From an uncultured Mycoplasmatota bacterium (GTDB taxonomy: Bacteria; Bacillota_I; Bacilli_A; RF39; UBA660), in assembly GCA_946528555.1 (NCBI GenBank), contig CAMMYS010000015.1, positions 16,799 to 80,798 of the forward strand: a DNA stretch of 64,000 nucleotides, written 5' to 3'. Below are positions 1 to 8,852 of the stretch, in pieces (positions within the stretch are counted from its first letter, which is position 1; every line of letters starts with the position of its first letter). A model generated the notes under the pieces. It was given only the letters and a program-made list of their open reading frames with translations. It ran no database searches and was not told where the DNA came from. Both the position numbers and the translations under genes were made by a program.

Positions 1-1122
1 ACAATGTTTTTGATTCAATTATTTTGGGTTTTTTCTGTTTTCTATTGCATAACATCTTTTTCAAACAAAAAAACAAAAGAAAACTATTTGTTAATATCTG
101 TTCTTTTTATTATTTTTACAGTGATGTCCTTATATTCACTAGGTGAAGGATTTTATTGGTTTACTGGTGCAATCTTATATATAATACCATTTTCATTATC
201 ATTAATCTTTTTTGGATTGTTGGCAAGATATATAAGAAGTAAAAATAAAATAACATATGCTGTCTTGATTATTATGGCTATACTTCTTGGTGGAACAAGT
301 TATGTAACAGGATTATTTGTAGGATTTGTTTTATTATTATTAACAGTATATATGTTTATTACTCATAATGATCTGAAATATAAATTTCTAATTTTATTAA
401 TCGTTTTTTCATTAGGATTTTTAGCAAATGTTTTATGTCCTGGAAATACAAATAGAGTATCAGAAAATGATAAAGTAAAAATAGGCGATATTATGTTAAT
501 ATCTTTAGCAAATATGTTTGAAATGATAGAGGATTTATTATTTAGAACAATTTATATTCCAATTGTGATTTTGATATTACCAATTATCAAAAAAATGGCT
601 TCTCAGAGTAAAATTAAATTTGTAAATCCAATATTATTATCAATTTTATGCTTAATTTGTTTTTATTGCTTATTTATGCCATGCTCATTGGCATATAAGA
701 ATTACTATCAAGAGGTAAGAGTAAAAAATATACAACTATTATATTTATCAATAATGGCTGTTGTGTGTCTTGTTAATTATTATGGCCATTTATATAAATT
801 TAATAAAAAAGATATGAATGATTCTCCGAGAGTTTATACAATAATAGGTATTGTTTCCCTAATTGGAGTAATATCAGCAGTTGGGCCGGAAAGAATAGCC
901 GGTTTAGAGTTAATAGATGATATCGTATATCAAAGATCATATAATTATGATGTATGTGTTGATGAAATCGAAAAAGTATTGAATAATGACGAGAAAAGTG
1001 TAGTAGTAACAAATTGTTCTGTGTATCCAACAAGTTTACATTTGTTTATAGTGTATGATGAGGGTTGGATTTCAGATGCATTAGAAAATTATTATGGGAA
1101 AGAAATAGAGGTAAAAAAATGA
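1..1122 (+). CDS. Polytopic membrane protein, DUF6056-like (5' end outside window)
   Basis: The frame is open to the left edge, so the ATG at base 4 may be internal and the protein N-terminally truncated. What is visible is about 370 residues with many hydrophobic helices and a conserved-looking CPGNTNR segment near residue 145, like the PGN..R motif of DUF6056 membrane proteins. The non-membrane C-terminal tail would be extracytoplasmic or cytoplasmic. Its stop overlaps the next start (ATGA). Next to a GtrB-like transferase and dTDP-sugar genes, it could be the membrane enzyme that moves a lipid-linked sugar onto a surface polymer. That role is inference from context. The family call is from memory of the motif. 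Confidence 0.6.
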   Translation, partial: TMFLIQLFWVFSVFYCITSFSNKKTKENYLLISVLFIIFTVMSLYSLGEGFYWFTGAILYIIPFSLSLIFFGLLARYIRSKNKITYAVLIIMAILLGGTSYVTGLFVGFVLLLLTVYMFITHNDLKYKFLILLIVFSLGFLANVLCPGNTNRVSENDKVKIGDIMLISLANMFEMIEDLLFRTIYIPIVILILPIIKKMASQSKIKFVNPILLSILCLICFYCLFMPCSLAYKNYYQEVRVKNIQLLYLSIMAVVCLVNYYGHLYKFNKKDMNDSPRVYTIIGIVSLIGVISAVGPERIAGLELIDDIVYQRSYNYDVCVDEIEKVLNNDEKSVVVTNCSVYPTSLHLFIVYDEGWISDALENYYGKEIEVKK

Positions 1123-2219
1123 AAGTTAGTTCAAATGTCTTAGATAGACAGTATTTAAAATATGCAGAAGAATATGATGAAAAGGTTTTACAAATATTAC
1201 ATAAAGGCTGGTATGTTTTAGGACCTGAAGTAGAAAATTTTGAAAAAGAATTTGCAAAATATTGCGGTGCAAAGTATTGTGTAGGATTAGCAAGTGGGTT
1301 AGATGCACTTATTCTTGCTTGTAGGGTTTTAGGAATTGGAAAAGGCGATGATGTATTAGTACAAGGTAATACATATATTGCTACTGTTATGGGAATAACA
1401 ATTAATGGGGCAAATCCTATATTTGTTGAACCAAACGAATTCTATAATATGGATGTTGAAGAAATTGAAAGTAAGATAACACCTAAAACAAAAGCAATAA
1501 TGGTTACACATTTATATGGTCAAGCATCTAAAATGGATACTATTAAAGAAATTGCTCAAAAGCATAAACTATTTATAATTGAGGATTGTGCTCAAGCTCA
1601 TGGTGCAAAATTCAATAAACAAATGGTTGGAACTTTTGGAGATATTGGATGTTATAGTTTTTACCCATCTAAAAACTTAGGGGCTTTTGGAGATGCTGGA
1701 GCTATAATCACAAATAATGAAGAATATGCAAGCAAAATAAGAATATTAAGAAATTATGGTAGCGAAAAAAGATATCATAACAAATATATTGGTATGAATT
1801 CTCGTTTAGATGAATTACAAGCTGGCCTTCTTAGAATAAAGTTAACTCACTTAAAAGAATTAAATGCTGAAAGAGTTAAAATTGCAAAAACTTATATTAA
1901 AGGTATAAAAAACAAAGATATAATATTACCAAAGATTGAAGAAGGAGCAACAAGTGTATTCCATTTATTTGTTATTAGAACAAAGAAAAGAGATGAATTA
2001 ATGGAATATTTAAATGAAAAGGGAATAGGAACTATCGTACATTATCCAATCCCACCACATTTATCTGAAGCATATTCATATCTTGGATATAAAAAAGGAG
2101 ATTTTCCAATTAGTGAGAAATTTGCAAACGAAGTATTAACATTACCATTATATAATGGTATGACTGAAGAAGAACAAAAATATGTCATTGATGCTATAAA
2201 TGAATTTGGAGGTAAATAA
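1119..2219 (+). CDS. DegT/DnrJ/EryC1 sugar aminotransferase (FdtB/QdtB-like)
   Basis: PLP-dependent aminotransferase of 366 residues, the normal family length. The SFYPSKNLGAFGD segment contains the PLP-binding lysine, K185. EDCAQAHGA upstream matches the Asp that contacts the PLP ring nitrogen. The start at 1119 is chosen over an in-frame ATG at 1065 because GAGGT lies just upstream and the ATG overlaps the preceding stop as ATGA. With the ketoisomerase next door it should turn a dTDP-3-keto-6-deoxyhexose into the 3-amino sugar (dTDP-Fuc3N or dTDP-Qui3N), using glutamate as amino donor. The exact epimer cannot be read from sequence. Confidence 0.88.
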   Translation: MKVSSNVLDRQYLKYAEEYDEKVLQILHKGWYVLGPEVENFEKEFAKYCGAKYCVGLASGLDALILACRVLGIGKGDDVLVQGNTYIATVMGITINGANPIFVEPNEFYNMDVEEIESKITPKTKAIMVTHLYGQASKMDTIKEIAQKHKLFIIEDCAQAHGAKFNKQMVGTFGDIGCYSFYPSKNLGAFGDAGAIITNNEEYASKIRILRNYGSEKRYHNKYIGMNSRLDELQAGLLRIKLTHLKELNAERVKIAKTYIKGIKNKDIILPKIEEGATSVFHLFVIRTKKRDELMEYLNEKGIGTIVHYPIPPHLSEAYSYLGYKKGDFPISEKFANEVLTLPLYNGMTEEEQKYVIDAINEFGGK

Positions 2220-2623
2220 TGAGAGCAAAATTTATTGATTTTCAAGTAAATGAAGATGATAGAGGAAGTTTAGTTGTTGTTGAAAAAGGTAAACATCTAC
2301 CATTTTTACCTAAACGATTCTTTTATATCTATAATGTCAAAGATGGTAAAAGTAGAGGAAATCATGCAAATATAAACAGTAAATTTATTATGATTCCAAT
2401 GAAAGGACAAGTTGATGTCTTAGTAGATAATGGAAAAACTAAAAAAGAGTTTCACCTAGATGACCCACATAAAGGATTATACATACCAAATTTAACATGG
2501 AAAAGCATGTATAATTTTAGTGATGATTGCGTATTACTAGTAGTTGCGAATACAGTTTATGATGGTTCAGAATATATTAAACAATATGATGATTTTATTA
2601 AATATATAAACGAAGGAAAGTGA
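2219..2623 (+). CDS. Sugar 3,4-ketoisomerase-like cupin (FdtA/QdtA family, WxcM-like)
   Basis: Small single-domain cupin of 134 residues. The family isomerises dTDP-4-keto-6-deoxyglucose to the 3-keto sugar before transamination. The C-terminal YDGSEYIKQYDDF segment and the GLYIPNLTWK strand match FdtA-type proteins. In characterised FdtA the loop reads RGxHAH with two active-site histidines. Here it reads RGNHAN, so H49 is kept and the second position is N51. Its ATG overlaps the aminotransferase stop by one base, and GGAGG precedes it. Function is well supported by neighbours. The histidine change may mark a subfamily with altered chemistry. Confidence 0.8.
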   Translation: MRAKFIDFQVNEDDRGSLVVVEKGKHLPFLPKRFFYIYNVKDGKSRGNHANINSKFIMIPMKGQVDVLVDNGKTKKEFHLDDPHKGLYIPNLTWKSMYNFSDDCVLLVVANTVYDGSEYIKQYDDFIKYINEGK

Positions 2624-2629
2624 TAACAA

Positions 2630-3565
2630 ATGAAGAAACTATCAATCATAATCCCAGTATATTATAATGAGTTAAATTTATTAAATCTTTATACTGAGAT
2701 TAACAATAGTGTAATCAAAAAGTTAAAAAAATATGATTATGAAATAATATTTGTTGATGATGGAAGTAAGGATAAATCAAGAGAAATCATAAGAGGTTTT
2801 TTAAAAAAGTATGATAAGATAAAACTAGTCTCTCTTTCAAGAAATTTTGGTTCTCATAATGCTATGCTTGCAGGTTTGTCTGTTTGTACTGGAGATTTTG
2901 CAACATTTATTTCAGCAGATTTACAAGATCCTCCTGAAATAATAATGCAAATGCTAGAAAAGTATGAACAGGGAAATCAAGCAATTTTGGCAGTAAGAAA
3001 AGATAGAGAAGAATCTTTTATACAAAAGTTTTTTTCTAATACATATTATAAAATATTTAAAAAAATTGCATTAAATAATATGCCAGAGCATGGCTTTGAC
3101 TGTTTTATGATTGATAGAAAAATTATTGATGTTATTGTTGATATGAAAGAAAAAAACACATCATTAATGGGCTTAATATTATGGTGTGGATTCAAAATGG
3201 ATACAATTTATTACGTTAGAAAGAAAAGAGAGGCTGGAAAATCTCGTTGGACATTAAGTAAAAAAATTAAGTATTTTAATGATTCTATTTATAGTTTTTC
3301 ATTTTTTCCAATTAAAACAATAATTGCTATAGGGACTCTTTTCTTCTTATGCTCAATGATAGCATTAGTTGTAATATTTATTAATAAATTGTTTGGTAAT
3401 ATACCTGTACAAGGATATACAACATTGATATTATTCTTATTAATGTCTTCAGGATTAATTCTTGTCACATTAGGTATTATTGGAGAATATTTGTGGAGAA
3501 CATTTGATTCTTCTAGAGCTAGACCAGCATTTATAATAGATGAAATAGAGGAGAGTAAAAAATGA
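2630..3565 (+). CDS. GT2 polyprenyl-phosphate glycosyltransferase, GtrB/DPM1-like
   Basis: Family 2 glycosyltransferase of 311 residues. The N-terminal catalytic domain has SIIIPVYYNE, FVDDGSKD and the metal-binding SADLQDPPE. A C-terminal pair of membrane helices spans about residues 230-290. This is the usual GtrB/dolichol-phosphate-mannose-synthase build, which moves a nucleotide-activated sugar onto undecaprenyl phosphate at the inner membrane face. In this operon the sugar is probably the amino sugar made by the flanking genes. The stop overlaps the RmlA start (ATGA), implying translational coupling. Confidence 0.88.
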   Translation: MKKLSIIIPVYYNELNLLNLYTEINNSVIKKLKKYDYEIIFVDDGSKDKSREIIRGFLKKYDKIKLVSLSRNFGSHNAMLAGLSVCTGDFATFISADLQDPPEIIMQMLEKYEQGNQAILAVRKDREESFIQKFFSNTYYKIFKKIALNNMPEHGFDCFMIDRKIIDVIVDMKEKNTSLMGLILWCGFKMDTIYYVRKKREAGKSRWTLSKKIKYFNDSIYSFSFFPIKTIIAIGTLFFLCSMIALVVIFINKLFGNIPVQGYTTLILFLLMSSGLILVTLGIIGEYLWRTFDSSRARPAFIIDEIEESKK

Positions 3566-4440
3566 AAGGAATAATATTAGCAGGTGGTAAAGGTACAAGA
3601 CTTTATCCAATTACAAAAGTAGTTTCTAAACAGCTTTTGCCAATTTATGACAAGCCAATGATTTATTATCCGCTTTCTATTCTTATGTTGGCTGGAATTA
3701 AAGAAATATTAATTATATCAACAAGAGAAGATTTGCCAATGTATAAAAAATTATTGGGAAATGGTAAAAAGATAGGGCTTAAATTATCTTATAAAGTTCA
3801 AGAGGAACCAAAAGGTTTGGCCGAAGCATTTATTATTGGCAAGGATTTTATTGGTGATGCCAATGTTTGTTTGATATTAGGTGATAATATTTTTTATGGT
3901 GCAAGCTTAGAAGAAATTCTTTCTAAAGCTTCAGAAGAAATAAATGGTGGATTGATTTTTGGCTATCAAGTTGAAGATCCAAAAAGTTTTGGAGTTGTAG
4001 AATTTGATTCCCAATTTAACGTTTTATCTTTAGAAGAAAAACCAGAGGTTCCAAAATCTAATTGGGCAATTCCAGGAATATATTTTTATGATAATTCAGT
4101 TGTTGATGTGGTTAAAAATATAAAACCATCTAAGAGGGGCGAACTAGAAATAACAACCTTAAATAGTGAGTATTTAAAAGAAAAAAAATTAAGTGTTGTT
4201 CCCTTAGGTAGAGGTGTGGCATGGTTAGACACAGGAACTCCACAAGGATTAAATAAAGCAAGTAATTTTGTTGAAATAATTCAATCTAGACAAGGTTTGT
4301 ATATTTCATGTATAGAAGAAATAGCATATCGAAAAAAATATATATCTTTAGATGAATTAGAAGCTTTAGGAAAAGAATTACAAACAACAGAATATGGAAA
4401 GTATATATTAAATATTGTTAAAAATGAAAGGAAAAAATAG
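3562..4440 (+). CDS. rmlA: Glucose-1-phosphate thymidylyltransferase
   Basis: Nucleotidyltransferase of 292 residues that makes dTDP-glucose from dTTP and glucose 1-phosphate, the first step of dTDP-deoxysugar synthesis. The N-terminus GGKGTRLYPIT, the KQLLPIYDKPMIYYPLS segment and GDNIFYG are RmlA signatures. Length is normal. Neither rmlC nor rmlD is in the operon, which argues against rhamnose and for the amino-sugar branch. Overlaps the preceding gene by four bases. Confidence 0.95.
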   Translation: MKGIILAGGKGTRLYPITKVVSKQLLPIYDKPMIYYPLSILMLAGIKEILIISTREDLPMYKKLLGNGKKIGLKLSYKVQEEPKGLAEAFIIGKDFIGDANVCLILGDNIFYGASLEEILSKASEEINGGLIFGYQVEDPKSFGVVEFDSQFNVLSLEEKPEVPKSNWAIPGIYFYDNSVVDVVKNIKPSKRGELEITTLNSEYLKEKKLSVVPLGRGVAWLDTGTPQGLNKASNFVEIIQSRQGLYISCIEEIAYRKKYISLDELEALGKELQTTEYGKYILNIVKNERKK

Positions 4441-4441
4441 T

Positions 4442-5443
4442 ATGAAATTTTTAGTAACAGGTGGAGCTGGATTTATTGGCAGCAATTATTTACATTATGT
4501 GGTAAATAAATATCCAAAAGATAAATTTATTTGTATTGATGCATTAACTTATGCAGGCAACTACAATAATATAAAATCTTTAGAAGATAAGAAAAACTTT
4601 AAATTTGTTAAAGGAGATATTAGAGATAAAGAATTAATAGATAAATTATTTAAAAAAGAAAAATTTGATTATGTTATTAATTTTGCTGCAGAAAGTCATG
4701 TTGATAATTCAATAAAAAACCCTAATTTATTTGCTGATACTAATATTTTAGGAACTATGACTTTGATGAATGCTGCAAAAGAGTATGGTATTAAAAGATA
4801 TCATCAAGTATCAACGGATGAAGTGTATGGAGATTTACCTTTAGATAGACCGGATTTAACATTTAGTGAGGATAATCCTATTAAAACATCTAGTCCATAT
4901 TCAGCATCAAAAGCTGGAGCTGATTTACAAGTATTAGCATATGCTAGAACATTTAAATTACCTGTAACAATATCTAGATGTTCTAATAATTATGGTCCAT
5001 ATCAATTTCCAGAAAAACTAATACCTGTTGTTATATCAAAAGCACTAAATGATGAGCCAATTCCAGTGTATGGAAAAGGTGAAAATGTAAGAGATTGGAT
5101 TCACGTTCATGATCATAATGTTGGCGTTGATATGATTGTTAGAAATGGAAGAGATGGTGAAATCTATAATTTAGGTGGACACTCTGAAAGAACAAATTTA
5201 GAGGTTGTAAAAACCATTTTAAAACAACTTGGAAAACCTGAAAGTTTAATAACTTTTGTTACTGATAGACCAGGACATGATTTAAGATATGCTATAAATT
5301 CAGATAAAGTTGAAAAAGAATTAGGATGGAAAAGAGAACATACTTTTGAAGAAGGAATAAAAGAAACAATAGATTGGTATGTTAATAACCAAGAATGGAT
5401 AGATGATATAAAATCAGGAAAATATAAAGAAGCATATAAATAA
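4442..5443 (+). CDS. rmlB: dTDP-glucose 4,6-dehydratase
   Basis: Extended short-chain dehydrogenase of 333 residues converting dTDP-glucose to dTDP-4-keto-6-deoxyglucose. The NAD-binding GGAGFIGSNY at the N-terminus, STDEVYGDL and the catalytic YSASK are all intact. The start at 4442 is chosen because it follows AAAGG closely and begins the Rossmann strand (MKFLVTGGAG). An in-frame ATG at 4415 would add nine residues inside rmlA. The product is the branch point that the FdtA-like cupin and the aminotransferase act on. Confidence 0.95.
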   Translation: MKFLVTGGAGFIGSNYLHYVVNKYPKDKFICIDALTYAGNYNNIKSLEDKKNFKFVKGDIRDKELIDKLFKKEKFDYVINFAAESHVDNSIKNPNLFADTNILGTMTLMNAAKEYGIKRYHQVSTDEVYGDLPLDRPDLTFSEDNPIKTSSPYSASKAGADLQVLAYARTFKLPVTISRCSNNYGPYQFPEKLIPVVISKALNDEPIPVYGKGENVRDWIHVHDHNVGVDMIVRNGRDGEIYNLGGHSERTNLEVVKTILKQLGKPESLITFVTDRPGHDLRYAINSDKVEKELGWKREHTFEEGIKETIDWYVNNQEWIDDIKSGKYKEAYK

Positions 5444-5461
5444 AAATTAGAAAGGTGTAAT

Positions 5462-6736
5462 ATGAAAATAAAAAATGTAGTAGTAATTGGGGCATCTGGT
5501 ACAGTTGGTAAAGCTGTAAGCGGCATATTTGCTTCATTTGGAAATGCAAAAGTGTACATGATTGCTCACAATAAAGAAAAATTAGAAAAATCATATAATG
5601 ATGCTGCATTATCTGTGAAGGCAATTACAGTAAAAGATAATCTTATTCCTTTATCAATGGATGATATATCTAAGGCCTTAAAAAAAGCTGATTTTGTATT
5701 TGAAAGTGTGGTAGAAAACTTTGAAATAAAGAGTCAAATACACAAAATAATAAATGAGAATGTTTCAAGAAAATGTATTATATCAACGGGTACATCTGGA
5801 CTTTCAATCAACAAATTGTCTGATTGTTATGATGAAGAAAAGAAAAAGAATTTTTTAGGAGTTCACTTTTTTAACCCACCATATAATATGTTATTATGTG
5901 AAATAATACCATCTAATTATACTTCAAAAAAATTGGTTACAGATTTAAATAAATATTTGACTGAAGTTTTATTAAGAGAGACAGTAATTGTAAAAGATGA
6001 ACCAGCATTTTTGGCTAATAGAATTGGTTTTGAATTTATGAATGAAGCTATTCAATATGCATATAAGTATAGAAATAAAGGTGGAATAGACTATATTGAT
6101 ACTATATTGGGTAGATTTACTGGAAGAAATATGGCACCAATTCAAACAGCTGATTTTGTTGGATTAGATGTTCATAAGGCAATTGTTGATAATGTAAAGA
6201 ATAATATTAAAACTAGCGATAGAAAGTTTTTTGATCTTCCTAATTTTGTAAATAAATTAATAGAAGATGGAAAATTAGGAGTAAAGACAAAAGAAGGACT
6301 ATATAAGAATGAAGATGGTAATAAGTTAGTTTATGATATAAATGCAAATAATTATCGTGAAATAAATAAGTATGATTTGAAATTTATAAATCAAATGGTA
6401 GATTGTTTTAAAGTTGCTGATTATATAAAAGGTTTTGAAATATTAAAAAATGATAATAGTATAGAAGCAAAAATATGTATGAAATTATTATTAAAATATA
6501 TTATTTATTCTATAGAAATATCAAAAGAACTATGCGGGGATAATATTAGTTGCGATGTTGCTATGGCAAGCGGATTTAACTGGATTCCTCCATTAGCATT
6601 AGTTGAAGTTCTTGGAGGAAATAAAGAAGTAATCAATTTGTGTGATAAATATTTGAATGAAAAATATGAAGATTTATTGATTAATTTGCCTAAAAGTAAA
6701 TATGACTATAGAAAATACATAAAGGCAAGGGTGTAG
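5462..6736 (+). CDS. 3-hydroxyacyl-CoA dehydrogenase
   Basis: NAD-binding domain ([14 protein letters not shown]) followed by the 3HCDH catalytic signature [11 protein letters not shown], whose His is the catalytic base of the family. The helical C-terminal domain begins around residue 180 ([18 protein letters not shown]), and total length is 424 residues. The family interconverts 3-ketoacyl-CoA and 3-hydroxyacyl-CoA. No other fatty-acid oxidation genes are nearby. It sits 18 bases after rmlB with its own AAAGGTG site and is followed five bases later by a thiolase. In this operon it most likely makes a 3-hydroxyacyl-CoA for sugar N-acylation, which is inference. Confidence 0.88.
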   Translation: MKIKNVVVIGASGTVGKAVSGIFASFGNAKVYMIAHNKEKLEKSYNDAALSVKAITVKDNLIPLSMDDISKALKKADFVFESVVENFEIKSQIHKIINENVSRKCIISTGTSGLSINKLSDCYDEEKKKNFLGVHFFNPPYNMLLCEIIPSNYTSKKLVTDLNKYLTEVLLRETVIVKDEPAFLANRIGFEFMNEAIQYAYKYRNKGGIDYIDTILGRFTGRNMAPIQTADFVGLDVHKAIVDNVKNNIKTSDRKFFDLPNFVNKLIEDGKLGVKTKEGLYKNEDGNKLVYDINANNYREINKYDLKFINQMVDCFKVADYIKGFEILKNDNSIEAKICMKLLLKYIIYSIEISKELCGDNISCDVAMASGFNWIPPLALVEVLGGNKEVINLCDKYLNEKYEDLLINLPKSKYDYRKYIKARV

Positions 6737-6741
6737 TATTT

Positions 6742-8001
6742 ATGAATGATGTTTTTATTTTAGGTGGAGCACAAAGTGACTTTGAAAGAAATTGGAGTAA
6801 AGAAGGAAAAAATGTTTTTGCTCTATTAAAAGAAGTTACAAACGATGCATTAAAAAATGTATATTTAACAAACACAGATGTTATAAATTTAAATAAAGAA
6901 AATAGAATTGCAATATTTGTTGGTAATTTTGCTGCAGAATACTATATTAATCAAGGGCATTTGGGACCGCTATTAACAGAAGTCAATAGTGCTTTTTATG
7001 GTGTCCCATCAGCAAGATATGAAGCTGCTTGTGCTTCAGGCTCTGTTGCTCTTGATGCAGCAATGACAAAAATAAGAAGTGGAGATTATGATGTTGCTAT
7101 TGTTGTTGGATTTGAATTGATGAAAACTGTTGATTCAAAAACAGGTGGTGATTTTCTTGGAAGAGCTGCTTTATATGAAAAAGAAGCAAAAGGAATAGAA
7201 TTACCATTTCCAAAATTATTTGGAAAATTAGCTGATGCAACAATAGAAAAATATAAATTAAATAAAAAAAGATACTTAAAAGATTTAGCAATCATATCAA
7301 ATATTAATTATAGTAATGCTAAAAGAAATCCTCTTGCTCAAGCAAGAAATTGGTTTATGAGTGAGAAGCAAGCAAATGCTAGAAACATTGATACAAATAT
7401 GACAGTTGGTAATTTATTAGCTGTTTCAGATTGTTCTCAAGTTACAGATGGTGCAGCTTGTGTTGTATTAGCTTCAAAAAAATATATTGATGAAGTTAAA
7501 TATAATAATAAAACTGCTATTGTAAAAGGTTGGGGACATAGAGTAGCACCATTTGTTTTTGATCATAAAATTGAAGAAAGTAAAGATGATAAATATATTT
7601 TACCTTGGACACGACAAGCAGTTCTAGATGCTTATAAAAGAGCAAATTTAAATGTGGAAGATATTGATGTTTTTGAAACACATGATTGCTTTACTTCAAG
7701 TGAATATATGGCTATTTCTGCTTTTGGTATTACAGAACCTGGAAAAGAATATGAAGCTATAGAAAGTGGAAAAATAGCATTTAATGGTGAAAAACCTATA
7801 AATCCAAGCGGTGGCTTAATTGGGTGTGGTCATCCAGTAGGTGCATCGGGTGTGAGAATGCTTTTGGATTTATATAAACAAGTAACTAATCAAGCGGGCA
7901 ATTATCAAATAGATAATGCTAAGAATGCTATGATGTTAAATATAGGTGGTTCAGCCACAACAAATTATTGTTATATAGTTGGAAATGAGGAGAAAAAATG
8001 A
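6742..8001 (+). CDS. Thiolase-superfamily enzyme (SCP2-type, acetyl-CoA acetyltransferase-like)
   Basis: Thiolase fold of 419 residues. The nucleophilic Cys is C97 in EAACASGS. The HDCF motif at H314-C316 typical of SCP2-type thiolases is present, as is the C-terminal [10 protein letters not shown] with H364. All expected catalytic residues are kept, so it should be active in Claisen condensation or thiolysis of acyl-CoA. Paired with the dehydrogenase it could condense two acetyl-CoA to acetoacetyl-CoA and then to 3-hydroxybutyryl-CoA. The stop overlaps the following acyltransferase start (ATGA), tying it to sugar acylation. Confidence 0.88.
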   Translation: MNDVFILGGAQSDFERNWSKEGKNVFALLKEVTNDALKNVYLTNTDVINLNKENRIAIFVGNFAAEYYINQGHLGPLLTEVNSAFYGVPSARYEAACASGSVALDAAMTKIRSGDYDVAIVVGFELMKTVDSKTGGDFLGRAALYEKEAKGIELPFPKLFGKLADATIEKYKLNKKRYLKDLAIISNINYSNAKRNPLAQARNWFMSEKQANARNIDTNMTVGNLLAVSDCSQVTDGAACVVLASKKYIDEVKYNNKTAIVKGWGHRVAPFVFDHKIEESKDDKYILPWTRQAVLDAYKRANLNVEDIDVFETHDCFTSSEYMAISAFGITEPGKEYEAIESGKIAFNGEKPINPSGGLIGCGHPVGASGVRMLLDLYKQVTNQAGNYQIDNAKNAMMLNIGGSATTNYCYIVGNEEKK

Positions 8002-8744
8002 AAAAAGAGATGATACATCAAACTGCTATTATATATGATGGCGTTAAACTTGGAAAAAATGTAAAAATAGGTGCTTATTCAATTATTTATCCTAATGTTG
8101 AAATATGTGATAACACAAGCATTGGACCATATTGTATAATAGGTGAGCCTACAGCTTCATATTATGAAGAAGAAACGCATGATTTTAAGAAAACAAAAAT
8201 AGGTAAAAACTCCGTTATTCGTTCACATACTATTATTTATGAAGATGTAGTAATAGGTGATAACTTTAACACAGGACACCATGTAACAATTAGAGAAAAT
8301 AGTAGGATTGGAAAATGTTGTTCTGCTGGTACACTGACAGATATTCAAGGAAAAGTAAAAATAGGTAATTTTGTAAGAATGCATTCAAATGTTCATATTG
8401 GTCAATTAACAACAATAAAAGATTATGCATGGTTATTCCCTTATGCAATTGCAACAAATGATATGTATCCACCAATGGGAAAATTAAAAGGATGTACAAT
8501 TGGTGAATACGCTATTGTAACAACTGGTACTATTTTACTTCCAGGTGTTAAAGTTGGTGATAATGCATTAGTTGCTGCGGGTGCTGTTGTTAGCAAAGAT
8601 GTAAAAAAAGAGACATTTGTTATGGGAGTGCCTGCTAAAGAACGCGGAAATGTTAAAGATGTTCGAAATGAAGAAGGAAAACAAATATATCCATGGAAAG
8701 AATATTTAGAAGATTATAGAGGTTATCCTTGGCAAAAAAAATAG
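7998..8744 (+). CDS. Left-handed beta-helix sugar N-acyltransferase
   Basis: Hexapeptide-repeat acyltransferase of 248 residues. Repeated [IV]G-x(4) turns run through most of the chain ([29 protein letters not shown]) and there is a short C-terminal tail. The [10 protein letters not shown] turn resembles the histidine-bearing catalytic region of dTDP-amino-sugar N-acyltransferases of the FdtC/QdtC type. It would acylate the 3-amino group of the dTDP-sugar from an acyl-CoA. Its translational overlap with the thiolase suggests that the acyl group is supplied by the two preceding genes. Last gene of the operon; a strong terminator follows. Confidence 0.85.
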   Translation: MKKEMIHQTAIIYDGVKLGKNVKIGAYSIIYPNVEICDNTSIGPYCIIGEPTASYYEEETHDFKKTKIGKNSVIRSHTIIYEDVVIGDNFNTGHHVTIRENSRIGKCCSAGTLTDIQGKVKIGNFVRMHSNVHIGQLTTIKDYAWLFPYAIATNDMYPPMGKLKGCTIGEYAIVTTGTILLPGVKVGDNALVAAGAVVSKDVKKETFVMGVPAKERGNVKDVRNEEGKQIYPWKEYLEDYRGYPWQKK

Positions 8745-8796
8745 AAAAAACTATTGTTTTATCTGTCCTATAAAAGAATATTTAAACCAGATAAAT

Positions 8797-8826
8797 AAAA
8801 GAATGTAGTAATACATTCTTTTATTT
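8797..8826 (+). terminator. Rho-independent terminator after amino-sugar operon
   Basis: A perfect 11-bp stem (AAAAGAATGTA / TACATTCTTTT) with a GTAA loop runs into a T-rich tail. A TATAAT box follows at 8829-8834, only three bases beyond, and presumably starts the wecB transcript. Confidence 0.85.
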
Positions 8827-8852
8827 GTTATAATACATTTGAAGTGATTAAT

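Noticed and set aside
3562..5443. Rhamnose synthesis, because rmlA and rmlB are present.
   Set aside because: rmlC and rmlD are missing, while ketoisomerase, aminotransferase and acyltransferase are present, which fits a 3-amino sugar.
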